Notes: generated from the letters alone by a model not told the origin. DNA of 55,031 nt from Gemmatimonadota bacterium (GCA_003152485.1 PMAE01000099.1:12792-67822); one strand, 5' to 3'; shown: positions 16,832 to 25,484, counted from the stretch's first letter. Numbers and translations: made by a program.

Positions 16832-18436
16832 CTACCGGCGCGGCGTGAGCAACGCCACGGGGAGGATCATTTCCTCGGGCGTCACGCCGCCGTGGAGAAA
16901 CGATCCCCGGTACCGGCTCTGGTATTCCCGCAACTTGGTGGGGTAGACGAAAAACGAATCGCCCGTCGCCAACAGCGTGTGCGCGCCCATGCCGCGATGC
17001 GGTAATCGCAGATGGTCGGCGTTGGGAAACATCAGCGCTTGGTCGGGCCGCTCCGCTCGCACGTCCTCCCCGAACTTGTAGCGGAGATTGGCCGTGGCAT
17101 CGCGTTTCGCGTACACGGTGGCGGGGGTCTGACAATGGATCGATCCGTGATCGCTGGTCAGCAGAACGGTAATCTTTCGGCGCGCCGCTTCTTTGAGAAC
17201 GCCGAGCAGGGCGGAGCGTTGGAACCATTGGACCGTGAGCTGCCGCAGCGCGATCTCGTCGCGCGCTACTTCGTAGAGGATCGCTGATTCGCTGCGGCCA
17301 TGGGTCAGCAGATCCACGAAGTTGAAGACGAACGCGCTCACCCCCTCGGACGCGATCGCTGAGTTGAGCCGCCGATCCAACTCGTCGGAGTCCGCTGCGG
17401 TCGAGATCTTCGCGTAGCGCACGGGCCCCCGATGCCCCGCCTCCGCCAACTGGGCCTCGAGGAGCTCTCGCTCGTGCGCGTTGAGCGTCTCGTCCTCCCG
17501 GACGCCAGGCCCCCACCAATCGGGGAATCGGGCCGCGATCTCTCCCGGGAACAGACCGCTGAACAACGCGTTTCGCGAATACGGGGTCGCCGTGGGCAAC
17601 ACCGCGAAATGGTGCGTCACTTCGACGTCGAACAACGGCGCGAGCAGCGGCTCGAGCGCCAGCCACTGGTCGAGCCGTAGGCAGTCCACGACGACGAAGA
17701 CCGCCGCGCCGTTCCGCTGGAGCACGGGGAGCAAGAACTCGCTGATGACGTCGACGGATAACGGCGGCCGATCGCCTTCGAGATCGTTGAGCCACGCCGG
17801 ATACGCGGTCGCCATATACGCCGCGAACTCGCGGTGCATGTCGGGGTACAGGCCGCGCAGTGACTCGTAGAGTCCGGTCTCTCCCGCCGCCGCTAGCTCG
17901 ACATCCCAGGTCATCAGTTCCGCGTACCGCTCGACCCAACCGCGCCAATTCAGCGGCCGGGCACGTTCGAGCTCGATCGCCCGAAAGCGCTCCACGAACC
18001 GACGCGCGATCGCCTGCTGGCGAATGCGTGGGCCATCCAGGATCCGTCGCACCGCCGCGAGCACCTGGCGCGGATTGATGGGCTTGGTCAAATAGTCGCG
18101 GACGTTGGCGCCGATGGCCTCCGTGAGCGTCGCATCCTCCTCGCTCTTGGTGACCATCACGACCGGCACGTTGGGCGCGAGCTCCCGCAACTCCCGATAG
18201 GCCTCGAGCCCCCGCTTGCCCGGCATCTGCTCGTCGAGCAACACCACGTCGAACGCGCGGCGGCGCAGCAACTCGATGGCGTCGTCCGCGTTGCTCGCCA
18301 TCTCCACATCGTACCCGCTTTCGCGGAGGAAAATGCGGTGCGACTCGAGCAGATCCGCCTCATCGTCGACCCACAGCACGGACTTGCGCGCTGGCGGCGC
18401 CCTGGTCAGCGAGGGTGAAGCAGGCGAATGGGGCAT
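16832..18436 (-). CDS. PorX-like response regulator with PglZ phosphatase-fold effector
   Basis: 534 residues in two modules. Residues 17-130 are a receiver domain with WVDDEADL, the phospho-acceptor Asp68 in VVLLDEQMPG, Thr96 and the lysine in YLTKPI. Residues about 160-534 form a PglZ/alkaline phosphatase-superfamily domain: metal aspartate in VVVDCLRLDQW (Asp251), a threonine nucleophile region in PTATPYSRN (Thr282/Thr284), LTSDHGS near the end, and HGGVTPEEMILPV. This is the domain order of PorX, the Bacteroidota regulator of type IX secretion, whose PglZ domain cleaves oligonucleotides. No DNA-binding domain is present. It heads the msbA-glycosyltransferase-lpxL run. Confidence 0.88.
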   Translation of the reverse strand: MPHSPASPSLTRAPPARKSVLWVDDEADLLESHRIFLRESGYDVEMASNADDAIELLRRRAFDVVLLDEQMPGKRGLEAYRELRELAPNVPVVMVTKSEEDATLTEAIGANVRDYLTKPINPRQVLAAVRRILDGPRIRQQAIARRFVERFRAIELERARPLNWRGWVERYAELMTWDVELAAAGETGLYESLRGLYPDMHREFAAYMATAYPAWLNDLEGDRPPLSVDVISEFLLPVLQRNGAAVFVVVDCLRLDQWLALEPLLAPLFDVEVTHHFAVLPTATPYSRNALFSGLFPGEIAARFPDWWGPGVREDETLNAHERELLEAQLAEAGHRGPVRYAKISTAADSDELDRRLNSAIASEGVSAFVFNFVDLLTHGRSESAILYEVARDEIALRQLTVQWFQRSALLGVLKEAARRKITVLLTSDHGSIHCQTPATVYAKRDATANLRYKFGEDVRAERPDQALMFPNADHLRLPHRGMGAHTLLATGDSFFVYPTKLREYQSRYRGSFLHGGVTPEEMILPVALLTPRR

Positions 18437-18445
18437 GTCGAGCGG

Positions 18446-18451
18446 AATGTA
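18446..18451 (-). promoter_or_regulatory. Candidate -10 element (TACATT) for the PorX-like/LPS operon
   Basis: TACATT on the minus strand, 9 bases before the ATG at 18436, implying a leader of only two or three bases. It lies 11 bases from the oppositely oriented element of the divergent gene. Confidence 0.35.
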
Positions 18452-18462
18452 CCGTTGCTCTC

Positions 18463-18468
18463 TACATT
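18463..18468 (+). promoter_or_regulatory. Candidate -10 element (TACATT) for an unknown gene
   Basis: TACATT ends 7 bases before the GTG at 18476. Same spacing as the ruvB element, with no ribosome-binding site between. Confidence 0.42.
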
Positions 18469-18475
18469 CGTGTAG

Positions 18476-18874
18476 GTGTTGGGCACCCTTCCACCGTACG
18501 CCTTGGCGGCACCTGTGTTCCGCTTTCGCGCGCTCTCCGCGCTCGCGGGACGGCGTCCGCTCGGTGGTGACCGCGAAGTGGCGGTCGCGGCGTTCGTGGC
18601 GGCGCGCTTGGTGGTCGGCGCGTCGATGGCCGATCCGCTTCCGGCCGAGGTACGCGTGGCACGCGCCGCGGGCGCGCGCGCCTGGCTCGCGGCGGTCGCC
18701 GTCCCCGCCCTAACGCGTGGCCCCTTGGTCCGCGTCATCGAGGCCACGGGACGTGATGACCGCCGCGCGCTCGGGGCCGCGGTCCGCGCCCTCATCGACG
18801 CCGCGGGCCGGTGTCTCGATGCGCTGGCCCGTCGCGAGCTGGACACCCTGGCCCAAGAGCTGGACGGGCCGTAG
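18476..18874 (+). CDS. Unknown Ala/Arg-rich small protein
   Basis: 132 codons, family not recognised. The composition is dominated by Ala, Arg, Leu and Val; long amphipathic helices are likely (for example residues 36-50 and the C-terminal half, which ends with RCLDALARRELDTLAQELDG). No signal peptide, catalytic motif or metal site is visible. The start is GTG with a TACATT hexamer seven bases upstream. It diverges from the PorX-like gene and precedes yebC by a 232-base gap. Coding status rests on frame length, codon bias and the promoter-like element. Confidence 0.5.
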   Translation: MLGTLPPYALAAPVFRFRALSALAGRRPLGGDREVAVAAFVAARLVVGASMADPLPAEVRVARAAGARAWLAAVAVPALTRGPLVRVIEATGRDDRRALGAAVRALIDAAGRCLDALARRELDTLAQELDGP

Positions 18875-18883
18875 ACGGTGATG

Positions 18884-18900
18884 GACCGCTCACCGCGGTC
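18884..18900 (+). terminator. Hairpin after the unknown gene
   Basis: GACCGC-TCACC-GCGGTC gives a perfect 6-bp stem with a 5-base loop, 10 bases after the stop codon at 18874. There is no T-run, so it may be a processing or weak termination hairpin. A second palindrome, GATCCGCCGGATC, follows at about 18907-18919. The rest of the 18875-19106 gap holds only a TATATT element at 19001. Confidence 0.35.
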
Positions 18901-19000
18901 GCGGCTGATCCGCCGGATCGACGCGCGCACCGATGGCGCGGCACGCGATCACGCGCCATACCGACCTCGGACTGAGTCGCCGATGCCCCGAATGGGCCGA

Positions 19001-19006
19001 TATATT
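19001..19006 (+). promoter_or_regulatory. Candidate -10 element (TATATT) upstream of yebC-ruvCA
   Basis: An isolated AT hexamer in a GC-rich gap. Here the start codon is 100 bases downstream, so this transcript would have an ordinary leader rather than be leaderless. No strong -35 is seen. Confidence 0.35.
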
Positions 19007-19106
19007 AGGAACGTCTGCCGTAGAGAGCTGGCCGAACACGATGCGGTGTGCCGCCATGCCGCCGCCCGTCCTGGCCCACGTTCCGACCACCGTCCACCGC
19101 CCCCCC

Positions 19107-19850
19107 ATGGCCGGCCACAGTAAGTGGAAGCAGATCAAGCACTACAAGGCCGCCGCCGACGCCAAGCGGGGGGCTCACTTCACGAAGATGATCCGCGAGA
19201 TCACGGTCGCCGCGAAGCAGGGCGGCGGCGACCCCGCCGGGAATCCGCGGCTCCGCACCGCGATCGAGATCGCCCGCGCCGCGTCGATGCCCAAGGACAA
19301 CATCGAGCGCGCGGTCAAGAAGGGGACGGGCGAGCTCGAAGGGGTCCAATTCATCGACGTGATGTACGAGGGGTACGGCCCGGGCGGCGTGGCGCTCATG
19401 ATCCAAGCCGTCACCGACAATCCGACGCGGACCGTGGCCGAGATCCGGCATAAGCTGTCGCGTGGCGGCGGCAATCTCGGCGCCACCAACTCGGTGGCCT
19501 GGATGTTCGATCGGAAAGGGCTGATCAATCTCGACGCCGCGACGCACGACGAAGACGCGCTGATGGAGGTCGCACTGGATGGGGGCGCGGAGGACGTACG
19601 CCGCGACGATGAGCAGTTCGTCGTGACCACCGATCCCGCCACCGTTCACGCCGTGCGTGGCGCCCTGGAGGCCAAGGGGATGCGAGTGGCGTCGAGCGAG
19701 ATCGCGTGGCTGCCCAAGACCACGGTCCGCGTCGAAGGCAAGACGGCGGAATCGCTGATCAAGCTGCTCGAGGAGATCGACGACCTGGACGATGTCCAGA
19801 AGGTGGACGCGAACTTCGACATGGATGTCGCCGACATGGCGAGTGCGTGA
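19107..19850 (+). CDS. yebC: YebC/PmpR-TACO1 family protein
   Basis: 247 residues starting MAGHSKWKQIKHYKAAADAK, the near-invariant opening of this family, and carrying GNPRLRTAIEIARAASMPKD and YEGYGPGGVAL. Members bind RNA/ribosomes and ease translation of proline-rich stretches, or were earlier described as DNA-binding regulators. The frame is open for 58 more codons upstream, but the conserved N-terminus fixes the start at 19107. The stop overlaps the ruvC start (GTGA), the common yebC-ruvC-ruvA arrangement. Confidence 0.95.
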   Translation: MAGHSKWKQIKHYKAAADAKRGAHFTKMIREITVAAKQGGGDPAGNPRLRTAIEIARAASMPKDNIERAVKKGTGELEGVQFIDVMYEGYGPGGVALMIQAVTDNPTRTVAEIRHKLSRGGGNLGATNSVAWMFDRKGLINLDAATHDEDALMEVALDGGAEDVRRDDEQFVVTTDPATVHAVRGALEAKGMRVASSEIAWLPKTTVRVEGKTAESLIKLLEEIDDLDDVQKVDANFDMDVADMASA

Positions 19851-20374
19851 CCGTTCTCGGGATCGACCCAGGCACCGCGGCCACGGGCTATGGCGTGGTT
19901 CGAAAGGTGGACGGCCCGCGGCGCGCCGTCCTCATCGAGTGCGGGGTCATTCGAACCCGTCCGCGTGACCCGCTGGCGACGCGGCTGCTGGCGATTTACA
20001 ACGGCGTCGTCGAGCTGATCGAGCGCCATCGCCCGGACGTCCTCGCCGTGGAAGATGTCTTCTACGCGCGCAATGTTCGCACGACGGTCGTCCTCGGACA
20101 TGCGCGCGGCGTGATTCTGTTGGCGGGGGCGCGGGCCGGCGTCGAGATCCACGAGTTCCCCCCCGCGACGATCAAGAAAGCGGTCGTCGGGACGGGCGGC
20201 GCCACCAAGGAGCAGGTGCAGTTCATGTTGACCCGCCTGCTGCGACTGAAGTCCGCGCCCCAGCCGACCGACGCGGCAGACGGCGTGGCCGCCGCGCTCA
20301 CCTATTGCCTGGAAGGCCCGCCGATCCGGCTTGCCGCGATCCGCCTCCGCGTCCCACGGATGGTCCGCGTATGA
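19847..20374 (+). CDS. ruvC: Holliday junction resolvase RuvC
   Basis: Cuts Holliday junctions during recombination repair, acting with RuvAB. 175 residues with the four acidic catalytic residues in their expected places: Asp7 (GIDPGTAATGYG), Glu69 (AVEDVFY), Asp142 and Asp145 (TDAADGVAAA). The GTG start overlaps the yebC stop as GTGA, and its own stop overlaps ruvA as ATGA, so the three genes are very likely coupled. Confidence 0.96.
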   Translation: MTVLGIDPGTAATGYGVVRKVDGPRRAVLIECGVIRTRPRDPLATRLLAIYNGVVELIERHRPDVLAVEDVFYARNVRTTVVLGHARGVILLAGARAGVEIHEFPPATIKKAVVGTGGATKEQVQFMLTRLLRLKSAPQPTDAADGVAAALTYCLEGPPIRLAAIRLRVPRMVRV

Positions 20375-20982
20375 TCAGCCAGGTCACCGGTCGCCTCGTG
20401 GCAAAGGAGATCGACCGCGCCGAGGTCATGACCGAGAGCGGCATCGCGTACGACATCGCGATCCCGCTACCGGTCTTCGAAGCGTTGTCGGCGGTCGGCG
20501 GCCCCATCACGCTGCACACGCATCTCGTGATTCGCGAGGACGCGTGGCAATTGTTCGGCTTTGCCTCGCCCTACGAGCGTCAGGTCTTCCGGGCCGTGCT
20601 TGGGGCCAAGGGTGTCGGGCCGGCGTTGGCTCTGAGCCTCCTCTCCACCCTGTCAGCCGATCGACTCATCCAGGCGATTCGCGATCGGGACGTCGGAACG
20701 CTGCAGTCGGTCCCCCGCGTCGGCCGCAAGAAAGCGGAGCAGCTCGTGCTCGATCTCGCGGACAAGGTGGATGAGCTCTACGCGGCGGCGGCCCGGGACC
20801 GCGGCATCATCGGGCGACCGCCCGTGCCGGGCGCCGACGAAGCGGTCCTTGGCCTGCTCCGGCTCGGATACGGTCGAGCCGACGCCGAGCGCGCGGTCCG
20901 CGGGGTGCTGGAATCAGGGACCGGCAGCGGCAGCGTACCGGATCTCATTCGCGGCGCGCTGGCCACGATCGCCGGCCGCTGA
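20371..20982 (+). CDS. ruvA: Holliday junction DNA helicase subunit RuvA
   Basis: Tetramer that holds the Holliday junction open and recruits RuvB. 203 residues in three domains: an N-terminal OB fold (MISQVTGRLVAKEIDRAEVM), two helix-hairpin-helix units (GAKGVGPALALSLLS and LQSVPRVGRKKAEQLVLDL), and a C-terminal RuvB-binding domain (DEAVLGLLRLGYGRADAERAV) behind a flexible linker. The ATG overlaps the ruvC stop. ruvB follows separately 119 bases later with its own promoter-like hexamer. Confidence 0.95.
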   Translation: MISQVTGRLVAKEIDRAEVMTESGIAYDIAIPLPVFEALSAVGGPITLHTHLVIREDAWQLFGFASPYERQVFRAVLGAKGVGPALALSLLSTLSADRLIQAIRDRDVGTLQSVPRVGRKKAEQLVLDLADKVDELYAAAARDRGIIGRPPVPGADEAVLGLLRLGYGRADAERAVRGVLESGTGSGSVPDLIRGALATIAGR

Positions 20983-21088
20983 CACCGGTCCGCTCGCGGA
21001 GCCGGCGACGGTCTCGTGGATCACCACTGGTCTCCGTGGATGACTGATCCGGATCGCCGACGGCTCCCCCTTCGGCGTCCATTCGGCG

Positions 21089-21094
21089 TATATT
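21089..21094 (+). promoter_or_regulatory. Candidate -10 element (TATATT) for ruvB
   Basis: TATATT followed by exactly 7 bases and the ruvB ATG at 21102. The intervening bases hold no ribosome-binding site; this is among the clearest leaderless candidates in the window. Confidence 0.5.
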
Positions 21095-21101
21095 CGATTC
21101 C

Positions 21102-22178
21102 ATGACTGCCCCCGCTTCGACGCGCGTTGCGGGACGCGCGCCTGATACGCCGCGCCACGAGATCACGACCCCCGACGAGCTGCCGGAAGAGGGGCCGGTC
21201 GAGCTGTCGCTCCGACCGCAGCGGCTCGCGGAGTTCATCGGGCAGCCGAAGGTGAAGGAGACACTGCGCATCTACATCGAGGCCGCGCTCGTCCGACGGG
21301 AGCCACTCGATCATGTGCTGTTCTTCGGACCTCCGGGCCTGGGCAAGACCACGCTGGCGGAGCTCATCGCGCGCGAAGTCGGTGTCAACATCCATACGAA
21401 GTCCGGGCCGTCGCTCGAGAAGCCGGGAGACCTCGTGGGCACGCTGACCAATCTGCGCGCGGGCGATGTGTTGTTCATCGATGAGATTCACCGGCTGCGC
21501 CCCGTGATCGAGGAGTTTCTCTATCCCGCGATGGAGGACTTCAAGATCGAGATCCGGTTGTCCGACGGCCCCAAGGCGCAGACGATCACGATGCCGGTCG
21601 AGCGCTTCACGCTCGTGGGCGCCACCACCCGGCTCGGCATGCTCACCCCCCCGCTCCGCGCGCGATTCGGCATCGAGGCCCGGCTCAACTACTACCCGGC
21701 GTCGGATCTGGAGACGATTGTGCGTCGCACCGCCGACGTGCTCAAGGTGACGATCGACGCGGCGGGAACGGCCGAGATCGCGCGACGCGCGCGGGGGACG
21801 CCCCGAGTCGCGAATCGGTTGCTCCGTCGCGTCCGCGACTTTGCCCAGGTGCGTGCCGACGGCGTGATCACGGAGGCCGTGGCCCAGAGCGCGCTGCAGA
21901 TGCTCGACGTCGATCAGCTCGGACTGGACGACATGGACGCCCGCATCCTCCGCACGATCATCGACAAGTTCGAGGGCGGCCCCGTCGGCATTGGCACCAT
22001 CGCGGCCGCCGTGGGAGAGGACGCGGGGACGCTCGAAGAAGTCTACGAGCCATTTCTCGTGCAGAACGGCTTTCTCCACCGCACGCCGCGCGGCCGCGTG
22101 GCGACGATGGCGGCGTATCGCCATTTCGGCTACGAGCCACCAGCCCCCACTGCGCAGCCGGAGTTGTTTGGGGACTAG
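21102..22178 (+). CDS. ruvB: Holliday junction branch migration ATPase RuvB
   Basis: Hexameric AAA+ motor that drives branch migration with RuvA. 358 residues: Walker A GPPGLGKT (76-83), Walker B FIDEIHRL (126-132), sensor 1 GATTR, the arginine finger region TPPLRARFG, and a C-terminal winged helix ending in [17 protein letters not shown]. An N-terminal tail of about 30 residues is Pro/Arg/Glu-rich and slightly longer than average. It is separated from ruvCA by 119 bases; its stop codon overlaps the left arm of a 121-base inverted repeat. Confidence 0.96.
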   Translation: MTAPASTRVAGRAPDTPRHEITTPDELPEEGPVELSLRPQRLAEFIGQPKVKETLRIYIEAALVRREPLDHVLFFGPPGLGKTTLAELIAREVGVNIHTKSGPSLEKPGDLVGTLTNLRAGDVLFIDEIHRLRPVIEEFLYPAMEDFKIEIRLSDGPKAQTITMPVERFTLVGATTRLGMLTPPLRARFGIEARLNYYPASDLETIVRRTADVLKVTIDAAGTAEIARRARGTPRVANRLLRRVRDFAQVRADGVITEAVAQSALQMLDVDQLGLDDMDARILRTIIDKFEGGPVGIGTIAAAVGEDAGTLEEVYEPFLVQNGFLHRTPRGRVATMAAYRHFGYEPPAPTAQPELFGD

Positions 22179-22297
22179 CAGTGAGCGGTGACGGCTTAGC
22201 GACAGCGACGGTATCCGTTGGTGGCGGGGCCCTGGTCCAGACACGAATCTGGTCACGCGTCGCGACGTCGCCGCTCGCACGCTGACCGCTCACTGCT
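22177..22297. repeat. Inverted repeat filling the ruvB-queA gap
   Basis: AGCAGTGAGCGGT at 22177-22189 is the exact reverse complement of ACCGCTCACTGCT at 22285-22297, with 95 bases between. Inside are a CCAGA/TCTGG hairpin at about 22237-22252 and a perfect GCGACGTCGC palindrome near 22262. The left arm starts within the ruvB stop. It could fold into one long structure, be a small MITE-like element, or be a transcript end. No ORF is convincing inside. Confidence 0.5.
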
Positions 22298-22311
22298 CTC
22301 CGCTGCCCCTC

Positions 22312-23343
22312 ATGCTCCATACCGCGGACTACGCATTCACGCTGCCACCCGATCGCATCGCGCAACATCCGGTCGACCCGCGCGATGCCAGCCGGTTATT
22401 GGTGGTGGATCGAGCGACGGGCGCGCTCGCGCACCGCTCGTTTCGCGACCTCGCGGACATCATCCCACCCGGTGACCTACTGGTGCTGAACACCACCCGG
22501 GTGACGCGCGTGCGGTTGCTCGGCACTCGCAACGGATCGGGCGCACCCGCCGAAGTCTTCCTCCTCAAGCCGTTGGGCGATGGGCGGTTCGAAGCGCTCG
22601 TCCGCCCCGGTGGCAAGCTCGCGCCCGGACGGGTCGTGACGGTCTCGCCCGAGCTGTCGGCCGAGATCGAGCAGACCACCGACCGGGGGACGCGCATCGT
22701 GCGGCTTCAGTCGGCGCTCCCGATCGACGACGCGATCGACCGCTACGGACACGTCCCGCTCCCGCCGTACATGAGCCGCCCCGATACCGCGATCGACGCG
22801 GATCGCTATCAGACCGTGTATGCACGCGAGCGGGGGTCGATCGCGGCACCGACGGCGGGACTGCATTTCACGCCCGCGCTGCTCGATGGGCTCGCGCGCC
22901 GCGGCGTCGAACGCGCGGACGTGGTGCTGCACGTGGGTGCCGGCACGTTCAAACCGGTCGAGACGGACGATCCGGCCGGCCACGTGATGCACGAGGAGTG
23001 GTACTCGGTGTCACGCGCGGCCGCCGACGCGGTGAATGCCGCGCGGACGCGACGGGCGCACGTGTGGGCCGTCGGGACGACCACCGCACGGACGTTGGAG
23101 AGTGCGGCGACGACCGACGGGATCGTGACGCCCGGCGACGGCGAGACTCGGCTGTTCATCCGCCCCCCCTACACGTGGCGCGCCGTGGATCGGCTCATCA
23201 CCAATTTTCACCTTCCGCGCTCGACGCTGCTCATGCTCGTCGCAGCGTTCGCCGGCTACGACCTCACGATGCGCGCGTATCGCGAGGCCGTGGACCGCGG
23301 GTATCGATTCTATTCCTACGGCGACGCCATGGTGGTGATGTGA
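22312..23343 (+). CDS. queA: S-adenosylmethionine:tRNA ribosyltransferase-isomerase QueA
   Basis: Transfers and isomerises the ribosyl part of S-adenosylmethionine onto 7-aminomethyl-7-deazaguanine in tRNA, giving epoxyqueuosine. 343 residues with family blocks DYAFTLPPDRIAQHP, DLLVLNTTRVTRVRL, YGHVPLPPYM, RGSIAAPTAGLHFTP and NFHLPRSTLLMLVAAFAGYD. It is directly followed by tgt (GTGA overlap), which performs the earlier base-exchange step of the same queuosine pathway. A start codon 15 bases after the right arm of the inverted repeat is the only sensible one. Confidence 0.95.
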   Translation: MLHTADYAFTLPPDRIAQHPVDPRDASRLLVVDRATGALAHRSFRDLADIIPPGDLLVLNTTRVTRVRLLGTRNGSGAPAEVFLLKPLGDGRFEALVRPGGKLAPGRVVTVSPELSAEIEQTTDRGTRIVRLQSALPIDDAIDRYGHVPLPPYMSRPDTAIDADRYQTVYARERGSIAAPTAGLHFTPALLDGLARRGVERADVVLHVGAGTFKPVETDDPAGHVMHEEWYSVSRAAADAVNAARTRRAHVWAVGTTTARTLESAATTDGIVTPGDGETRLFIRPPYTWRAVDRLITNFHLPRSTLLMLVAAFAGYDLTMRAYREAVDRGYRFYSYGDAMVVM

Positions 23344-24488
23344 CGGCGTCGATCGCCCCACGGCCGTTCACGTTCTCGGTCGTCGCGACCGCCGGCCGGG
23401 CGCGCGCCGGTGTCTTCACGACACCACACGGGCCAGTCGAGACGCCGGCGTTCATGCCCGTCGGGACGCTCGCCACGATCAAAGCGCTCGACCCCACGGA
23501 GGTCGAGACCGCGGGGGCGCGAATGATTCTAGCCAATGCCTACCATTTGCATCTGCGGCCGGGCGACGAGTTGATACGCGACCTCGGCGGACTCCACCGG
23601 TTCATGGGGTGGAATGGGCCGATCGTCACCGACTCCGGCGGGTTCCAGGTCTTTTCGCTCGAGAGCCTGCGCACGGTGGACGAGGACGGCGTCGACTTCC
23701 GGAGCCACATCGATGGCTCGAAGCGACGATTCACCCCTGAGTCGGTCATGCGCATCGAGCGCAACCTGGGGGCGGATGTCGTGATGCAGTTCGACCACGT
23801 CGTCGCCGGCCAGTCACCGGTGGACGTAGCCCGCGACGCTGCCGAGCGGAGCATCCGGTGGCTCGTGCGCTGCCGTGACGCGTTCGACCGACTCACGGCC
23901 GACGACCCGGACCCTCGACAGACGCTCTTCCCCATCGTGCAGGGCGGCATTCACGCCGGGCTGCGGCAGGCCACCGCCCGCACAATCGCCGAGTTGGGTG
24001 GGTGGACCGGCTACGGGATCGGCGGACTGTCGGTCGGCGAGACCAAGCCCGATACCTACGCGATGGTCGAGGCCGTGGACGACGTGCTGCCTCGGGATCG
24101 GCCCCGCTACTTAATGGGGGTCGGATTTCCCGACGATCTCCTAGCCGGCATCCAGCGGGGGGTAGATCTGTTCGACTGCGTCGCGCCGACCCGCATGGGG
24201 CGCAACGGGACGGCCTTCACCAGCACCGGCCGCGTCAACGTCCGGCGGGCGGAGCTCCGCGACGATCCGCGCCCGCTGGACGCGCACTGCGGATGCCCGA
24301 CGTGCACGCGGTTCTCCCGCGCCTACCTGCGGCACCTGTTCGCCGCCGACGAGATGCTCGGCCCGCGCCTTCTCTCTCTGCACAATGTACATTTCCTGAC
24401 GTCGCTCGTCCGCTCCGCGCGCGCGGCGATCGTGGCCGGGACCCCGTTTCCGTCTCCGCCACCCGACAGCGCGCCGGACGGGGCATGA
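23340..24488 (+). CDS. tgt: tRNA-guanine transglycosylase
   Basis: Exchanges guanine 34 of GUN-anticodon tRNAs for preQ1 in queuosine synthesis. 382 residues: Asp98 in VTDSGGFQVFSL, nucleophile Asp279 in FDCVAPTRMGRNG, and a zinc site Cys317-x-Cys319-x2-Cys322 with His348 (CGCPTC and SLHNVHF). The GTG overlapping the queA stop as GTGA gives the conserved N-terminus; the frame is open 114 codons earlier, but that part overlays queA. Confidence 0.96.
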   Translation: MTASIAPRPFTFSVVATAGRARAGVFTTPHGPVETPAFMPVGTLATIKALDPTEVETAGARMILANAYHLHLRPGDELIRDLGGLHRFMGWNGPIVTDSGGFQVFSLESLRTVDEDGVDFRSHIDGSKRRFTPESVMRIERNLGADVVMQFDHVVAGQSPVDVARDAAERSIRWLVRCRDAFDRLTADDPDPRQTLFPIVQGGIHAGLRQATARTIAELGGWTGYGIGGLSVGETKPDTYAMVEAVDDVLPRDRPRYLMGVGFPDDLLAGIQRGVDLFDCVAPTRMGRNGTAFTSTGRVNVRRAELRDDPRPLDAHCGCPTCTRFSRAYLRHLFAADEMLGPRLLSLHNVHFLTSLVRSARAAIVAGTPFPSPPPDSAPDGA

Positions 24489-24519
24489 TTTCGACTCGGC
24501 CTACTACCCCACGGTCCCC

Positions 24520-24864
24520 ATGAACAGCGTCGCCACGCCGCAGATCCTGATGTTCGCGGCCATGTTCGCGATTTTCTATTTCATCCTCCTGCGTCCCCAA
24601 CAGCAAGAGAAGAAGAAGCTGGAAGAGCTGCAACTCGGCGTGAAGAAAGGGGACGAGATCGTGACCGCCGGCGGGATCATCGGCGACATCGTGTTCATCA
24701 AGAATGCCAACACCGACGGCACACCATCGATGGATGACCGGGTCACGATTCGATCCGGCGAGTCCAAGCTGGTCGTGCATCGGATCCGCATCTCACGGGT
24801 GCTGAGTGGAGGCGCGGCCCCCGCCACCAACGCCAAAGCCGCGGCGTCGGGCTCCGGCACCTGA
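24520..24864 (+). CDS. yajC: Preprotein translocase auxiliary subunit YajC
   Basis: A 114-residue single-span protein that associates with SecDF in the inner membrane. One helix (LMFAAMFAIFYFILLRP, about 10-26), then the family hallmark RPQQQEKKKLEELQ and VKKGDEIVTAGGIIGDI. The C-terminus has an Ala/Ser/Gly-rich tail. Location after tgt is the usual tgt-yajC order, although secD/secF do not follow here; def comes next after 19 bases. Confidence 0.93.
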   Translation: MNSVATPQILMFAAMFAIFYFILLRPQQQEKKKLEELQLGVKKGDEIVTAGGIIGDIVFIKNANTDGTPSMDDRVTIRSGESKLVVHRIRISRVLSGGAAPATNAKAAASGSGT

Positions 24865-24883
24865 CGACGGCGGGGCGCCACCT

Positions 24884-25456
24884 ATGAGCGTACTTGATGT
24901 CCACGTCCTCGGCGCTCCGATCCTCCGCCAGGAAACCGCGCCGGTGACCACCGTCACGGACGATGTCCGCCGATTGATCGACGATATGTTCGAGACCATG
25001 TACGCCGCGCGCGGGATTGGACTCGCCGCTCCGCAGGTGGGCCGGCCAGAGCGCGTCACGGTCGTCGATGTCGCGCGCGACAAAGATCCCCGCCAACCGA
25101 TCGCCTTGATCAACCCCGAGATCGTGCTGCAGGAGGGCTCACGACGCGGCGAAGAAGGGTGTCTCTCGATCCCCGGCGTGTATGGCGATGTCGAGCGCGC
25201 CGCCCGCGTAGTCGTGCGCGCCGTCGATCGCGACGGTCAGCCGTTCGAGGTCGAGGGGATCGACCTGTTGGCGACCTGCCTGCAGCATGAGATCGACCAT
25301 CTCCACGGCAAGCTCTTCATCGACTACCTCAGTATTCTCAAGCGGCGCGCCGCGCTGACGAAATGGGACGAGCAGAAATCGAAATACCCGGCGCTCACAC
25401 GCGTGATCGTGCCCGTCTCGGTCATCGCTGACCGCCCCGACCCCGAGGACGAGTGA
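24884..25456 (+). CDS. def: Peptide deformylase
   Basis: Removes the formyl group from nascent proteins. 190 residues with all three metal-site motifs: GIGLAAPQ (44-51), EGCLS with metal-ligand Cys93, and HEIDH with His135, Glu136 and His139. The ATG at 24884 gives the standard N-terminus (MSVLDVHVLGAPIL). It precedes fmt, which adds the formyl group it removes, a frequent def-fmt pairing. Confidence 0.96.
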   Translation: MSVLDVHVLGAPILRQETAPVTTVTDDVRRLIDDMFETMYAARGIGLAAPQVGRPERVTVVDVARDKDPRQPIALINPEIVLQEGSRRGEEGCLSIPGVYGDVERAARVVVRAVDRDGQPFEVEGIDLLATCLQHEIDHLHGKLFIDYLSILKRRAALTKWDEQKSKYPALTRVIVPVSVIADRPDPEDE

Positions 25457-25484
25457 CACTGGGGGTCGCCCATCGGTTGGTCAC

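Noticed and set aside
16832-18436. Assigning the genome to Bacteroidota because of the PorX-like protein
   Set aside because: The very high GC content, TamAB, Pkn-type kinase and GTG-rich starts fit poorly; PorX relatives occur more widely.
11542-18436. A possible phage-defence role for the PglZ-domain gene (BREX/Pgl)
   Set aside because: The PglZ domain is fused to a receiver in the PorX order and none of the BREX partners (PglX, BrxC, BrxL, BrxA/B) are nearby.
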